A stretch of 63,818 nt of DNA from CAYQQQ01 sp964420125 (GTDB lineage: Bacteria > Actinomycetota > Acidimicrobiia > Acidimicrobiales > Microtrichaceae). The stretch spans positions 1 through 63,818 of the forward strand of contig CAYQQQ010000024.1 of assembly GCA_964420125.1 (NCBI GenBank), given 5' to 3'. Made by a program: the position numbers and the translations under genes. Positions 25,060 to 34,722 of this stretch are shown here, piece by piece. Under the pieces are notes generated by a model. It did no database searches, had not been told where the DNA came from, and was given only the letters and a program-made list of their open reading frames with translations. Positions within the stretch are counted from its first letter, which is position 1. The number at the start of each line of letters is the position of its first letter.

Positions 25060-28000
25060 TCAGCGAGGGTAGGTCCACACGGCACCGTGTCGGGTGAAGG
25101 TGACCGCCGTGGACGCGTGGAGACCACCGACGTCGAGGGCGACCCTCACAGGGTTCACGAAGGGCCGAAAGGTGGGCCCGGGCCCGCCGGCCAGGACGGA
25201 GAAGGTTCCCTTGCGGAGATCGAGTGCGACCACGCTCGAGAAGGTGGTCGAGCCCCTCGGGCGGACGTAGGTGCAGACCCCCAGCACCGTGCGGAAGGAG
25301 GACCCCGGCAAGGTCTCGGTGAAGGAGCCGATGCCGACCGTGACCGGGTCGCCGCACCGCAGGCTGCCCGGCGACGCGCCGCTCCACCGCCCGGCCAGCA
25401 CCGCACCGGCACGCGCCCGACCCGAGGCGGGTGCGATCGCACCCATGACGATCTGCAGGACGGCCGGGGCCTCCACCGCATAGGCCACGGTGGTGGTCGA
25501 CCGGTTGCCGGCGGTGTCCGTCGCCGTGACCGAGAAGCTGTGCGGACCGGCAGTCGCTGTGTCGATCAAGTCCCCGTCGGCGACGTCACCGACGCAACCC
25601 TGCTCCGGCGCCAGCCCCGAGCCGACGTCGGCACAGGAGTAGTCGGCCTCCACGACCTGGCCCTGGAGATAGGCGGCACCGGAGCCGGGGTGAGTGATGG
25701 TGACCGTCGGCGGGGTGGTGTCGACCTTCCACGAGGCCTTGGCCGGCGTCGGGTCGGTGCCAACCCTGCCGGTGGCTCGAACGGAGAGCTCGTGGTCGCC
25801 GTCGGGGAGGTCGGTGAGCACGTGCGGCGAGGTGCAGGGAGTCCACTGCTCGGCATCGAGGCGGCACTCGAAGCTCGCCAGGGGGTCGTCGCTGGAGAAC
25901 GCCACCTCGGCGGCTCCCTGGTTGGAGAGCCCCCCCGGCCCTGACGTGATCGTGGTGTCGGGCGGAGCGGTGTCCGGGAGGAGCACCACGAGCTCGTCAG
26001 CGGCGTGGGTGCGTTCGAGCGGGGCGTCCAGGACCAGCGAACCCAACTCGGACACCGTTGCGTGCTCCTCGTTCGGTCCACCCGGATCGATGGCGATCCG
26101 GTCCCCGGGCTGGAACCACCCTCCGGCCTCCGACACACCCAGCTCGGTGGGCTCCATCACATCGAGGCGGCTGCTGCCCGCCTGCGCCTCCTGGGCGAGC
26201 AGGGTCATCGGCGCTGGGTCGATGGCTCCCGGTGCCCCATGGCTCATTGCCTCCTCGTAGCCAATCGGCGCCCACTCCCAGTCGCCGCCGGCGGTGGGTG
26301 CGAACCGCTGCAGCTCACCCTCGGGGGAGAGGTTGAGCACCGCTCCCTGGCGGTTGAGCTGCTGGACCTCGGGCGGGTTGGTCCCCGGCTCGCCCGGCAC
26401 GCTGTAGCTGCCGTTGAAGAGCCGCCCCATGCGTTGGTGCCATCCGGAGATGCCGAGTCCGGTCGCCAGGACCTTGGCCAAGGTCGTGAACCCGTCCAAC
26501 ACCTCCTGGGGGATGTTCCAGGCGAGCCCTGTCGCGTAGTGGACCACCTTCGTGCCGTCGAGCACCATCCACTCGCCGAACACCTTGGCCACCCGACCGA
26601 AGCGCACCGGTTCGTGCGGTGCGACGATCAGCACCACGGAGGAGCTCGACGGCATCCACCTGTCCACCTTCGCCCCGGTCGGGTCGAACAGGGAGCCGGT
26701 CTCGCCGTGGTTGGACTTGATCAACGGGTCGTCGTACGTCGCCTCCATCACCTTCAGGCGCTTGTCGGGGGAGGCGATCCCCCCGCCGTCGGCGTCGAAG
26801 GTGAAGACGCGGTCGGCGTCGCTGGCCTGGGGCAACGGCACCGACTCGTTCCCCTTCGTGCCGGCCTTGGGCCGCCAGGCCCGCCGACCGTTGGGCAGCA
26901 CCGCCTCGTCGTAGTCGAACGCCACGTGCGTCCACTGGGTGGGAGCGTGCGACAACCCCACCTGGGTGGAGGGCCGGAACACCTCCATCACCCCGAACTG
27001 CCGGTACTCCTCGAGGAACGGCAGGTTGTTGTGGCGGAAGTCGAGGTAGTCGAGGCTGCGCTCCAGCAGCTCGCCGCGCAGGCGAAGCGCATCCTCCCCG
27101 ACGAGTCCGGGACGTTCCGCAGCCATCCAGGAGTCGACGAGACCGCCCAGCTCATCCTGGAGCGCCTTGTGCTCCGCCACGGTCATCGCACGCGGATCGC
27201 CCAGGTGCGCCATCGCCTCGGAGAACGGGGGCTCCATCACCATCGAGGTCGCCTTCCACTCCGCCGGCGCGCCGAACTCGTCGATGGTGACCTGCTTGAG
27301 CGACTTGTACTTGAACTGCTCGCTCTTGGGGTTCGCGAGCCCGTCGGCGATCAGCTGGTCGGCCAGCGGGTCGCGCGTCTTGTACACGTTGATGGTGTTG
27401 GTCTCATCCGAGAGCTTCCTGGCATGGTCGATGCTGCGCCCGTGGCCCAGGCGATCCAGGTACGGCTCCGCGACCATGCCGGGCACGGCCGCCTCGTCGA
27501 TGGGGACGCCGGCCTCGATCTTCGCCGCGGCCTCTGCATGGAGTGCGTGGAGGTACCGGTTGACCGCCGCAGGGACCTTCGAGTTCAGCGCCGGCTTCAT
27601 CAGGTGCTTCATCACCACGTTGGTGACGACCTTCAGGCCGGCCTTGACCGGCGCCTCCACGAAGAAGTCGATGTTCTGTCCCGTGACGCTCCCCAGCTCG
27701 TAGAAGAAGCGCTCGTCCCCGGAGCGATACAGGTGGTCCATGTCGGCGAGGAAGCCCGCCACCGCTCCGGGCAGCTGCTGGCTCAGCCCCACCCAGGCGG
27801 CGTTGGAGGCGAACTTGAGGGTGCCCAGGGCCCTCAACGCCTCGTCGACCAGATCCTGTTGGGCCTCTGCGTCGTGCAGCAACGCGGAGAAGCCGAGGCC
27901 CAGTATCCGGGCCTGGTAGGCCAGCATCCGCGGTCCCCAGGGTCCGTATTCGCCGAGGGTGTAGAGGAGGCCCGGGAGTTGGGCCATGCCCGCTGCGAAG

Positions 28001-30774
28001 AGCTCCAAGCCGTTGACGAGCCCGCACCAGGTCCAGTCGGCGAACTCCTGGCCCCACACGTCGCCACAGGAGTTGGCGGGGTTGAAGGCCTCGGGTGCGT
28101 GACCGGCGAGCGTCGCTCGCACCGGGTTCGACCAGCCCTGCTCGGGATCGTTCACGACCCGGGCCTTGTGGGTGATCTCGACCCACTCGACCTGCCCGTC
28201 GTCGGTGATGGTCTGCTCGAACGCGCGGAGCTTGTAGGTCACCACCGCACGCGAGGAGGTCGGGGCGGGCAGCGTCGCCACGATCGCTCCGACGTCGAGG
28301 CGCTGACCTGGGCTCAGGACGATGCCCACCGGGGCATCCGGGGTCTGGCCGTCGTTGGTGTCCTTGTCGTAGATGTAGCCGTTGGTGGCGTTCGAGATCC
28401 CGTCGGGGTCGTCGGACTCGCCGTAGTAGACCTCGGGGAACACTCCGATGGTCGTGTCCGTGGTGAGGTTCTCCAGTTCTCCGATGAGCTTCACGGGGGA
28501 GCCGGAGTCGTGCGACGTCCCCTGGTCGGGATCCAGCTGCATGCGCAGCTCGACGAGGACGTCCTGGATGACCTTCACCTTCGCCGACCCGCCCGCCGAC
28601 ACCGTGCCGGCGGGTCCGCCACCCAGCGCCATGACCTCCAACGGGCTCGTGCCGGGCCGCAGGGCCTCCATCCAGTACTCCTGCGGCTCGCTGGACTCCC
28701 CAGGATCGAGCGTTCCGAAGGCCCCGTCGGGCTGGTCGGGCACGTCGAGGTCGATGTCCTCACGGTCGACGGCGAGCACGGAGTTGGAGTACGGCAGCTC
28801 GTCCGGCTCGAGCTCCTCCACCGGACCGACCGTGACTCCACCCTCGAGGTGCACGTTCTCGATCGGATCGCTGCTCTGGTTGGTGACGGTGATCTCCACC
28901 TTGTAGAGCGTGTGGTCCCCACCGAGTCGGTCTCGCAGCACGAGCACGTCCTCGCCGACCGCCTCGCCGAGGACCACCTCGGACTGCATCGGTTCGACCT
29001 CCACCTCGAGCTGCTCGCCGATGAGCAGCTTGCGAGTGAGGCTGCGACCGACCGGCTCGCCGTCGGCCGTGCCGCTCACCGACCAGCGGTAGCGACCGTC
29101 GACCTCGGCGTCCGCCCACACCACGTAAGAGACTCGCACCGCCTCACCCGGGGCCAGCTCGGTGGGCAGGGGAGGTAAGGGGCCGGACTCCACCGAGATG
29201 GCTCCGGTGCCCAGCACCGGCACCGGGCCCTCGATCAGGACATCGGTCAGCGGGACGTCGCCCCGGTTGGCGACCGTGAGCTCGAAGGTGCCTTGCTCTC
29301 CCAACTGGAGGATCGAAGGGCCGTCCTCGAACTCGATGGTGAGCACCGGGTTGCCGCAGACCTCCACGTCGAGGCACTCGAAGCTGGCGGTCTCGTGGGA
29401 GGATCCGAGCGCGACGTTGGCGTTGGGCGGCTCCCACACCCCACCGACCGGCTGCACCAGCCAGGTCGCCGGCTCCAGCTCCATGTCGTAGCGCCCGTCC
29501 TCATCGGTGCGGACGGTCTGGCGCGTCGGCCCGACCGCCTCGACCTCCCAGTTGCGCACCGGACCCTCCTCGCTGGACAGCCACCCCGAGATGCGGCTCG
29601 TCAGCTGGACGAAGTCGACGCCGGACGCGTCGTCCTGGCTCACGTCGACCATCCGGCTCGTGGGGTCGAACCGGCCACGCTCCGGGGAGGTGAGCATCTC
29701 GTAGGTGCCGCGCTCCACCAGCATCGAGTACCGCCCGTCGGCCCCGGTGGTCGCGTTCGCCCCCTGCGTCGTGGCCGTCGGTCGGGCCAGGATGGGGACG
29801 CCGGCCAACGGCGCTCCGCTGGGCGAGGTGACCCGGCCCTCGATCGTCTGGAGATCCCGGCGCAGGTGGATCTGGGTGTCCTCGTCGACCTCGAAGGTGA
29901 TCGGCGTGCCCCACCCCGGCAGCGGGGTGAGGGTGTTGGGTTCGCCGTGGTACGGATAGCGGGTGACGACGAGCTTGTAGAAGCCCTCCGGGAGGAAGAA
30001 GCGGAACTGCCCGCTGGAGGCGTGGCTCTTGCCGTTGAGATCGATCCCGCCTCCGCAGAAGTAGCAGAAGCCCTGCTGGGCGAACTCGGGGCCCACCGCG
30101 ACGAGCTGGCCATGAGCGTCGAAGAGCCCGTTGTAGAGGTAGTCGGTGGGGTTGCCGAGGGCATCGGTGCGGATCAGGCGCAACCCGGCGCTCGGCCAGG
30201 GGAAGGGGCTGGTCAGCGGAGGCGGAGGGGAGCCGTCCTCGATCAGGACGGTTCCCTCCAGGAGGTGGGCATCGACGTTGAAGGCCGCCTCACCCGTCGC
30301 GAGCACCTGGGTCGGGGTATCGGCGTCGACCACGACGGCGCCGAGCTTCCCCCAGCCCGTCCCGGTGGCATAGGGCTTGATGGTGCAGGTGAGATCGCCG
30401 TCCTGGCATCCGGCGACCACGTAGTTGTTCTCGGTCCACTTGACCACGCCGGCGACGGTGCTCGACACGGTGGCGGTGATCGACTCGCCCACGAACACCC
30501 GATCACGATCGAGCGAGATGGTCAGCCCGCCGTCGGTGACGACGCACATCTCTCCGGAGCCCTGTTGACCCTCGGGGGGGCAGCTGGCCGGCGGCGGGTC
30601 CGGGTCCATCGACCCCGTGAAGTAGGTGGCGGGCAACGGTACGCCGACCGGCGGCTCGTCGGCCGCGACGGGAGGTGGAGCCCAGGTGAGCAGGGATGCC
30701 ACGAGACCGACCGTGAGGAGGATCGCGGACGGCAGACGGGTCACGGCCTCCGAACGTCGCTGGATCGTCGACAT
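25060..30774 (-). CDS. Giant secreted multidomain protein, 1904 aa
   Basis: Signal peptide at residues ~1-38 (ending PPPVAADE). Visible modules in order: Ca-poor beta region to ~300; two carboxypeptidase-regulatory-like repeats at ~306-450 (IEGRVTSPSGAPLAGVPI; SGWLSSEEGPVRNWEVEAVG); CARDB/DUF11-like repeats at ~490-760 (FELTVANRGDVPLTDV; VEITVTNQSSDPIENV); a helical stretch at ~900-1030; an unrecognised mixed domain at ~1075-1510 rich in Trp, His and Arg; Ig-like Cys-paired repeats at ~1600-1770 (TTITSGPGG; TVTITHPGSG); and a C-terminal ~125-residue module. No LPXTG or transmembrane anchor is seen. The Shine-Dalgarno GGAGGT precedes ATG 30774. It is probably an extracellular adhesion or effector protein; no enzymatic function can be assigned. 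Confidence 0.85.
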   Translation of the reverse strand: MSTIQRRSEAVTRLPSAILLTVGLVASLLTWAPPPVAADEPPVGVPLPATYFTGSMDPDPPPASCPPEGQQGSGEMCVVTDGGLTISLDRDRVFVGESITATVSSTVAGVVKWTENNYVVAGCQDGDLTCTIKPYATGTGWGKLGAVVVDADTPTQVLATGEAAFNVDAHLLEGTVLIEDGSPPPPLTSPFPWPSAGLRLIRTDALGNPTDYLYNGLFDAHGQLVAVGPEFAQQGFCYFCGGGIDLNGKSHASSGQFRFFLPEGFYKLVVTRYPYHGEPNTLTPLPGWGTPITFEVDEDTQIHLRRDLQTIEGRVTSPSGAPLAGVPILARPTATTQGANATTGADGRYSMLVERGTYEMLTSPERGRFDPTSRMVDVSQDDASGVDFVQLTSRISGWLSSEEGPVRNWEVEAVGPTRQTVRTDEDGRYDMELEPATWLVQPVGGVWEPPNANVALGSSHETASFECLDVEVCGNPVLTIEFEDGPSILQLGEQGTFELTVANRGDVPLTDVLIEGPVPVLGTGAISVESGPLPPLPTELAPGEAVRVSYVVWADAEVDGRYRWSVSGTADGEPVGRSLTRKLLIGEQLEVEVEPMQSEVVLGEAVGEDVLVLRDRLGGDHTLYKVEITVTNQSSDPIENVHLEGGVTVGPVEELEPDELPYSNSVLAVDREDIDLDVPDQPDGAFGTLDPGESSEPQEYWMEALRPGTSPLEVMALGGGPAGTVSAGGSAKVKVIQDVLVELRMQLDPDQGTSHDSGSPVKLIGELENLTTDTTIGVFPEVYYGESDDPDGISNATNGYIYDKDTNDGQTPDAPVGIVLSPGQRLDVGAIVATLPAPTSSRAVVTYKLRAFEQTITDDGQVEWVEITHKARVVNDPEQGWSNPVRATLAGHAPEAFNPANSCGDVWGQEFADWTWCGLVNGLELFAAGMAQLPGLLYTLGEYGPWGPRMLAYQARILGLGFSALLHDAEAQQDLVDEALRALGTLKFASNAAWVGLSQQLPGAVAGFLADMDHLYRSGDERFFYELGSVTGQNIDFFVEAPVKAGLKVVTNVVMKHLMKPALNSKVPAAVNRYLHALHAEAAAKIEAGVPIDEAAVPGMVAEPYLDRLGHGRSIDHARKLSDETNTINVYKTRDPLADQLIADGLANPKSEQFKYKSLKQVTIDEFGAPAEWKATSMVMEPPFSEAMAHLGDPRAMTVAEHKALQDELGGLVDSWMAAERPGLVGEDALRLRGELLERSLDYLDFRHNNLPFLEEYRQFGVMEVFRPSTQVGLSHAPTQWTHVAFDYDEAVLPNGRRAWRPKAGTKGNESVPLPQASDADRVFTFDADGGGIASPDKRLKVMEATYDDPLIKSNHGETGSLFDPTGAKVDRWMPSSSSVVLIVAPHEPVRFGRVAKVFGEWMVLDGTKVVHYATGLAWNIPQEVLDGFTTLAKVLATGLGISGWHQRMGRLFNGSYSVPGEPGTNPPEVQQLNRQGAVLNLSPEGELQRFAPTAGGDWEWAPIGYEEAMSHGAPGAIDPAPMTLLAQEAQAGSSRLDVMEPTELGVSEAGGWFQPGDRIAIDPGGPNEEHATVSELGSLVLDAPLERTHAADELVVLLPDTAPPDTTITSGPGGLSNQGAAEVAFSSDDPLASFECRLDAEQWTPCTSPHVLTDLPDGDHELSVRATGRVGTDPTPAKASWKVDTTPPTVTITHPGSGAAYLQGQVVEADYSCADVGSGLAPEQGCVGDVADGDLIDTATAGPHSFSVTATDTAGNRSTTTVAYAVEAPAVLQIVMGAIAPASGRARAGAVLAGRWSGASPGSLRCGDPVTVGIGSFTETLPGSSFRTVLGVCTYVRPRGSTTFSSVVALDLRKGTFSVLAGGPGPTFRPFVNPVRVALDVGGLHASTAVTFTRHGAVWTYPR

Positions 30775-30970
30775 CCCGGCACCTCCCCGCGGAGGCCCTT
30801 CTTCCTGTCCAACCCCCGGCTGCTCGCGGGACGCTACTCCTGGTGCCTCCCGAGGTCAAGGGGTGTCGGCTGGTTCCCTCCCGCTCCGGTTCGGTCTGTC
30901 ATCGACCAGTTGGATCTGCACGGGCTCGCTGCGGTGGTTGTGCTCGGGCTCCACGACGGTGTCGCCGCGC

Positions 30971-31526
30971 TCAGCGGGACGTCGAGGCGAGCTGCTGGTC
31001 GTCGAGGTGGGCGTGCAGCGCGGCGAGCTGCGCGGGTGCCAGGGTGCGAGCGGCGACGTCGAGGACCGTCTGGAACACCGCCGGAGGGGACGCTGGCGCG
31101 CCGCGCGCATCACCTGTGCTCGTTCCTCGTGGCTGGTCGCTCGGCACGCGGCGTACTCGTCGTCGGTGCAGGTCGCCCAGATGCGGTCCATGACCTCGGG
31201 CTCCTCGTCGGCGAAGTGTGCCAGCGCGGTCGCCACGAACCGGGTGAGCGCCAGGTAGGCGTCGCGACCACGAGCGGGATCGGGGGCGGTGAAGGCCGCG
31301 TCGAATCGGGCATCGAGCTCGTCGAGCTCGGCTTCGACCCGGTCGTGGCCGGTGCCGAGCAGTTGGGTGACCCCGGGCTGGTAGGTCTCGAGCAGCTTCA
31401 GGCGGAAGGCGGCGAGGGCCAGCCCGGTCGGTTTCGAGTGTGGCCGATGCAGGTGATGGGACCCCCGCTCCTGCCTCGGGCGCGCCGGGCGGCGGTCCCG
31501 GTCGAGGACGCCACGGGCTGCTGCGA
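30971..31526 (-). pseudogene. Hemerythrin-like domain remnant, frame disrupted
   Basis: In one frame (up to ~31090) the sequence reads LLGTGHDRVEAELDELDARF, then FVATALAHFADEEPEV and MDRIWATCTDDEYAAC, fitting a hemerythrin HHE four-helix bundle. The homologous C-terminus (PPAVFQTVLDVAARTLAPAQ) continues to stop 30971 in another frame. One missing C in the CCCC run (plus strand GGGG, 31086-31089) joins them. Upstream there is no ATG, GTG or TTG in the homologous frame before GTG 31236, so the 5' end is also lost or shifted. It is either a decayed gene or hit by homopolymer errors. Confidence 0.65.
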
Positions 31527-32372
31527 TCAGCCGGCGCCGGGAGCGAACATCGGCTCGGGTTCCACGATGACGTAGCCACCGGGGGAGAACTCGAGCTGCA
31601 CCGCCTCACCGGATCCCCGGCCGATCAGCGCGCTGGCGCTCATCGAGCTGCGCACCGCCACCTGGAGGTGCGCCGACCACGCCACCACCGCGTTGGGGTC
31701 CACGCAGGTGCGTGCCTCGGAGGTGTTGAGCACCACCGGCCAGTCGGAGGCCAGGATGATCGTGCCCGGCCCGGTGATGGTCACGTTGAACAGCCCGCCG
31801 GCGGCCATGGCCCCGAGGCCGGCCTTGATCATCTGGATGTCCCAGCTCACGGAGGCGTCGAAGCCGAGCAGCGACCGCGAGCTCACCGAGAGCGCCTCCC
31901 CGGGAGCCAGGTCCAGCAGGTGCAGCTTGTGCCCACCGCGTGACACGAACAGCTCGCCGGCCCCTTCGCAGCGCATGAGCCGCAGCCCTTCCCCCGTGGC
32001 CATCGATTTGAGCATCCGCTTGGCGCCGGAGCCCTGGTAGGCGAAGGTCACGTCGCCCTGGTAGGCGATCATGGCGCCGCGGGTGACGAGCAGCGGGGCT
32101 CCGGTGAGGGTGACCTTCACCACCGCCGGGTTCTGACGGGTGATGCGGCCCGCCGTGGGGACCTCGGTGTTGTCCTTGAACAGGGTGGAGTTGGACAGGG
32201 AGCTCGGCAGGGCACTGGGGGCGGGGGCACCGCTCGGCATCCCGCCGACACCGATACCGGCGACCCCTGCAGCAGGGGCGGCCGCCGGCTGGCGGTGCTC
32301 CGTCCACGCGCTGCCGTCCCACCAGCGCAGCATCGTGGCGTCCTCGGGGTCCTGGTACCAGTTCGCGTCCAT
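31527..32372 (-). CDS. DUF2510-AIM24 family protein
   Basis: A 281 aa protein. The N-terminal DUF2510 motif WYQDPEDATMLRWWDGSAWTEH-type segment (residues ~4-26) is an actinobacterial membrane-proximal module; a Pro/Ala/Gly linker follows, then an AIM24-like double-psi beta fold (residues ~70-270: VTRGAMIAYQGDVTF, GEALSVSSRSLLGF). AIM24 proteins are named from a yeast mitochondrial protein; the bacterial role is unclear. ATG 32372 is chosen over a longer reading because it starts directly before the DUF2510 motif and TACCGT ends 8 nt upstream. Divergent from the sulfatase. Confidence 0.9.
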   Translation of the reverse strand: MDANWYQDPEDATMLRWWDGSAWTEHRQPAAAPAAGVAGIGVGGMPSGAPAPSALPSSLSNSTLFKDNTEVPTAGRITRQNPAVVKVTLTGAPLLVTRGAMIAYQGDVTFAYQGSGAKRMLKSMATGEGLRLMRCEGAGELFVSRGGHKLHLLDLAPGEALSVSSRSLLGFDASVSWDIQMIKAGLGAMAAGGLFNVTITGPGTIILASDWPVVLNTSEARTCVDPNAVVAWSAHLQVAVRSSMSASALIGRGSGEAVQLEFSPGGYVIVEPEPMFAPGAG

Positions 32373-32431
32373 CGTCGGCCACGGTAGCGACACCTGCCGC
32401 GAACGACGCCGGGCGCCGTAGCGTGACAGCC

Positions 32432-33931
32432 GTGGCCCCGACCGAGTCCCGCCCCAACATCCTGGTGGTGATCACCGACGAGGAGCGGGAGCGGGCATGG
32501 TGGCCGGACTCCGTGCACCTTCCGGCACGTGAGCGGCTGGCGGCCCGGGGGATGCGCTTCACCAACCACCACGTGCACGCCATCCCCTGCTCTCCGTCGC
32601 GGGCCACCATGCTCACCGGCCGCCACAGCCACCACAACGGCGTGCTCGACAACATGAACATGCCCTGGCAGGGATCCATGCCCGACGACCAGCCGACGTG
32701 GGGCACGCTGGCCCGCAGCGCCGGCTACACCGCCGCCTATCACGGCAAGTGGCACCTGAGCCTGGAGGAGGACCTGCGCGACGCGTCCGGGGAGTGGTCG
32801 CTCGAGCGGTACGGCTTCGAGGGATGGCACGGCCCCGACGTGCACGGCGCGCCGTGGGCCGGCCAGCGCCACGATCCCGAGGTCGCCCGACGAGCTGCCG
32901 AGTGGATCATGGCCCACCGCCACGACGCCGACCCGTGGCTGTGCGTGGCCAGCTTCGTGAACCCCCACGACATCATGCTCTACCCGCGCTTCCGACGACC
33001 TCGGGTGCGCGACTGGGGAGTCGAGCTCCCCCCGCACGTCCACGAGGACCTCACCACCAAACCCCGCGTGCACCGTCGGTGGCGCCAGGTGTGCGACCTC
33101 ACCGCCGGCAGGGTGCGCGACGACGACGCCTGGCGCCTCGTCGCCAACGCCTACATCGACCTCCACGTCGAGGTCGACCACAGCATCTCTGCGGTGCTCG
33201 ACGCCCTCGCCGCCTCGGGCCGCCAGAACGACACCGTCGTGGTGTTCACCTCCGACCACGGCGACTTCGCCGGTGCCCACGGCCAGCGCCAGAAGGGCGC
33301 CTTCGTGCACCCCGAGAACGTCAAGGTGCCCCTCACCATCGCCTGGCCGGGCGTGGTCGAGCCCGGTACGCGCTGCGAGCGCCTGAGCGCGGCGATCGAC
33401 CTCGCGCCGACCTTCGCCGAGATCATGGGGGTCCCTCCCTCGGTCCAGGAGGCCGCCGGGTTCGCCGGGCGGAGCCTCCGTGCGTCGCTGGAGGACCCGG
33501 GGAACCCGGCGCGGGACCGGGTGCTGTTCGTGCAGGACGCCTACTCCAGCATCGGACCACCGGAGCCCACGCTCGGTTTCCTGCGGGGCTACTCCGACGG
33601 ACGCTGGAAGTACGCCCGCTACTTCCTCCCCGGCCAGCAGCACGCGCCTCCCGAGGCGTGCGACCACGAGCTCTACGACCTCCGGGAGGACCCCCTGGAG
33701 ATCCACAACCTCGCTGCGGACCCCGCCTACCGCCGAGCTCTCGCCGACCACGAAGCGGTGCTCGGCGAGCTCATCGCGTCGGAGCTCGGCGATGATCTGC
33801 ACGAGCCGGCCCCGCCGCAGCTCGACCGACGGCTGAAGGTGCTGGAGTGGATGGCCCGACGGCGCGGGATGGGCCGACCCGAGGACGACGGCGCCGCGCT
33901 CAGGCCGCTCGACGGATCGCCCGCGCGTTGA
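32432..33931 (+). CDS. Type I sulfatase
   Basis: Alkaline-phosphatase-superfamily sulfatase, 499 aa. NILVVITDEE opens the metal site; the active-site signature C53-S-P-S-R with ATMLTG is the cysteine type that is converted to formylglycine by a sulfatase-modifying enzyme (not in the window). Later metal-site residues are in TSDHGDFAGAHG and the Lys/His in YHGKWHLS. No signal peptide, so probably cytoplasmic; organic sulfate ester substrate unknown, the length resembling choline-sulfatase-like enzymes. GTG 32432 is preferred over GTG 32423 because TAGCGT (32419-32424) would end 7 nt upstream. The 3' end overlaps the convergent MpaB-like gene by 32 bp. Confidence 0.93.
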   Translation: MAPTESRPNILVVITDEERERAWWPDSVHLPARERLAARGMRFTNHHVHAIPCSPSRATMLTGRHSHHNGVLDNMNMPWQGSMPDDQPTWGTLARSAGYTAAYHGKWHLSLEEDLRDASGEWSLERYGFEGWHGPDVHGAPWAGQRHDPEVARRAAEWIMAHRHDADPWLCVASFVNPHDIMLYPRFRRPRVRDWGVELPPHVHEDLTTKPRVHRRWRQVCDLTAGRVRDDDAWRLVANAYIDLHVEVDHSISAVLDALAASGRQNDTVVVFTSDHGDFAGAHGQRQKGAFVHPENVKVPLTIAWPGVVEPGTRCERLSAAIDLAPTFAEIMGVPPSVQEAAGFAGRSLRASLEDPGNPARDRVLFVQDAYSSIGPPEPTLGFLRGYSDGRWKYARYFLPGQQHAPPEACDHELYDLREDPLEIHNLAADPAYRRALADHEAVLGELIASELGDDLHEPAPPQLDRRLKVLEWMARRRGMGRPEDDGAALRPLDGSPAR

Positions 33932-34700
33932 GCGGGTTGGCCGTCAGCAGCCCACCCAGATGCGCGAGGGAGTTGCGCATCGCCAGTTGGCCGGCGCGCA
34001 CCGTCGCCAGCTCCGCGGGGTTCAGGTCACGGATCCCGAGCTCACCGCGCATCCGCCGAGGCAGCAGCTCGGTGGTCACGAGGGTGAGGGGCAACCAGGC
34101 GATGCCGGGCACGTAGCGCACCCGGGGCACCAGCAGCGTGGCGGTGATGTCGCGGGACTGCTCGGTGGGCTCCAGGGTGGCGAACCGCTCCGCCATGTAG
34201 TCGCGGAACGCCTCGTAGTCGGCGGGCACGAGGCCCTCCGGCACGCCGAAGGCTGCGGCCAGGCGCTTGGACTCCTCGTAGTAGGCGGCGCGGTCGGCGG
34301 GCTTCATCCTGCCGAGGTAGCGCCGGTCGACCTCGATGACGGTGTCGGTCAGGGTGGCGAGCACCCAGAACTGGCGCGCCGGCTCGAGCGCGTCGTAGTC
34401 GGTCCCGTCCGCCAGTCGCCCCCGCACCTTGGCGTGGGCCTTCTCGAGGCCGGCGAGCACAGCTTCGCGCCGCTCGGGCGTGCCGAAGGAGACCGCCAGC
34501 ATGGCATCCAGGGTGCGCTCCAACCGACCCAGCGGATCGGAGCGATACGAGCTGAACTCCGACACCCCTGCCGCGACGCCCGGGTCGCACACCTGCAGGA
34601 TGGCGGCGCGTGGACCCCCGAGCAGCACGAAGGACTGGCTGTTGACACGCCAGGCCAGGGAGTCCTGCGAGTAGAGCGCGCCCTGCGCCGGTTGCACCAT
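33900..34700 (-). CDS. MpaB/DUF2236 family oxygenase
   Basis: A 266 aa all-helical protein of the DUF2236 family, which includes the heme oxygenase latex-clearing protein Lcp and fungal MpaB. Visible features: FVLLGGPRAAILQV at the N-terminus, AVSFGTPERREAV, the heme-region motif EKAHAKVRG, and FWVLATLTDTVIEV. Substrate unknown; relatives cleave isoprenoid double bonds. ATG 34700 has TACCGT ending 6 nt upstream, so it has its own leaderless promoter although it lies 22 bp behind the glutaminyl cyclase gene. Its 3' end overlaps the sulfatase gene. Confidence 0.88.
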   Translation of the reverse strand: MVQPAQGALYSQDSLAWRVNSQSFVLLGGPRAAILQVCDPGVAAGVSEFSSYRSDPLGRLERTLDAMLAVSFGTPERREAVLAGLEKAHAKVRGRLADGTDYDALEPARQFWVLATLTDTVIEVDRRYLGRMKPADRAAYYEESKRLAAAFGVPEGLVPADYEAFRDYMAERFATLEPTEQSRDITATLLVPRVRYVPGIAWLPLTLVTTELLPRRMRGELGIRDLNPAELATVRAGQLAMRNSLAHLGGLLTANPLNARAIRRAA

Positions 34701-34722
34701 CGCGTCACGGTAGCGGGCGTCT

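Noticed and set aside
26005..29178. 1057-codon plus-strand open frame opposite the 1904-residue protein
   Set aside because: Antisense translation is His/Gly/Arg/Val-rich without domains, whereas the minus strand has a signal peptide and recognisable modules.
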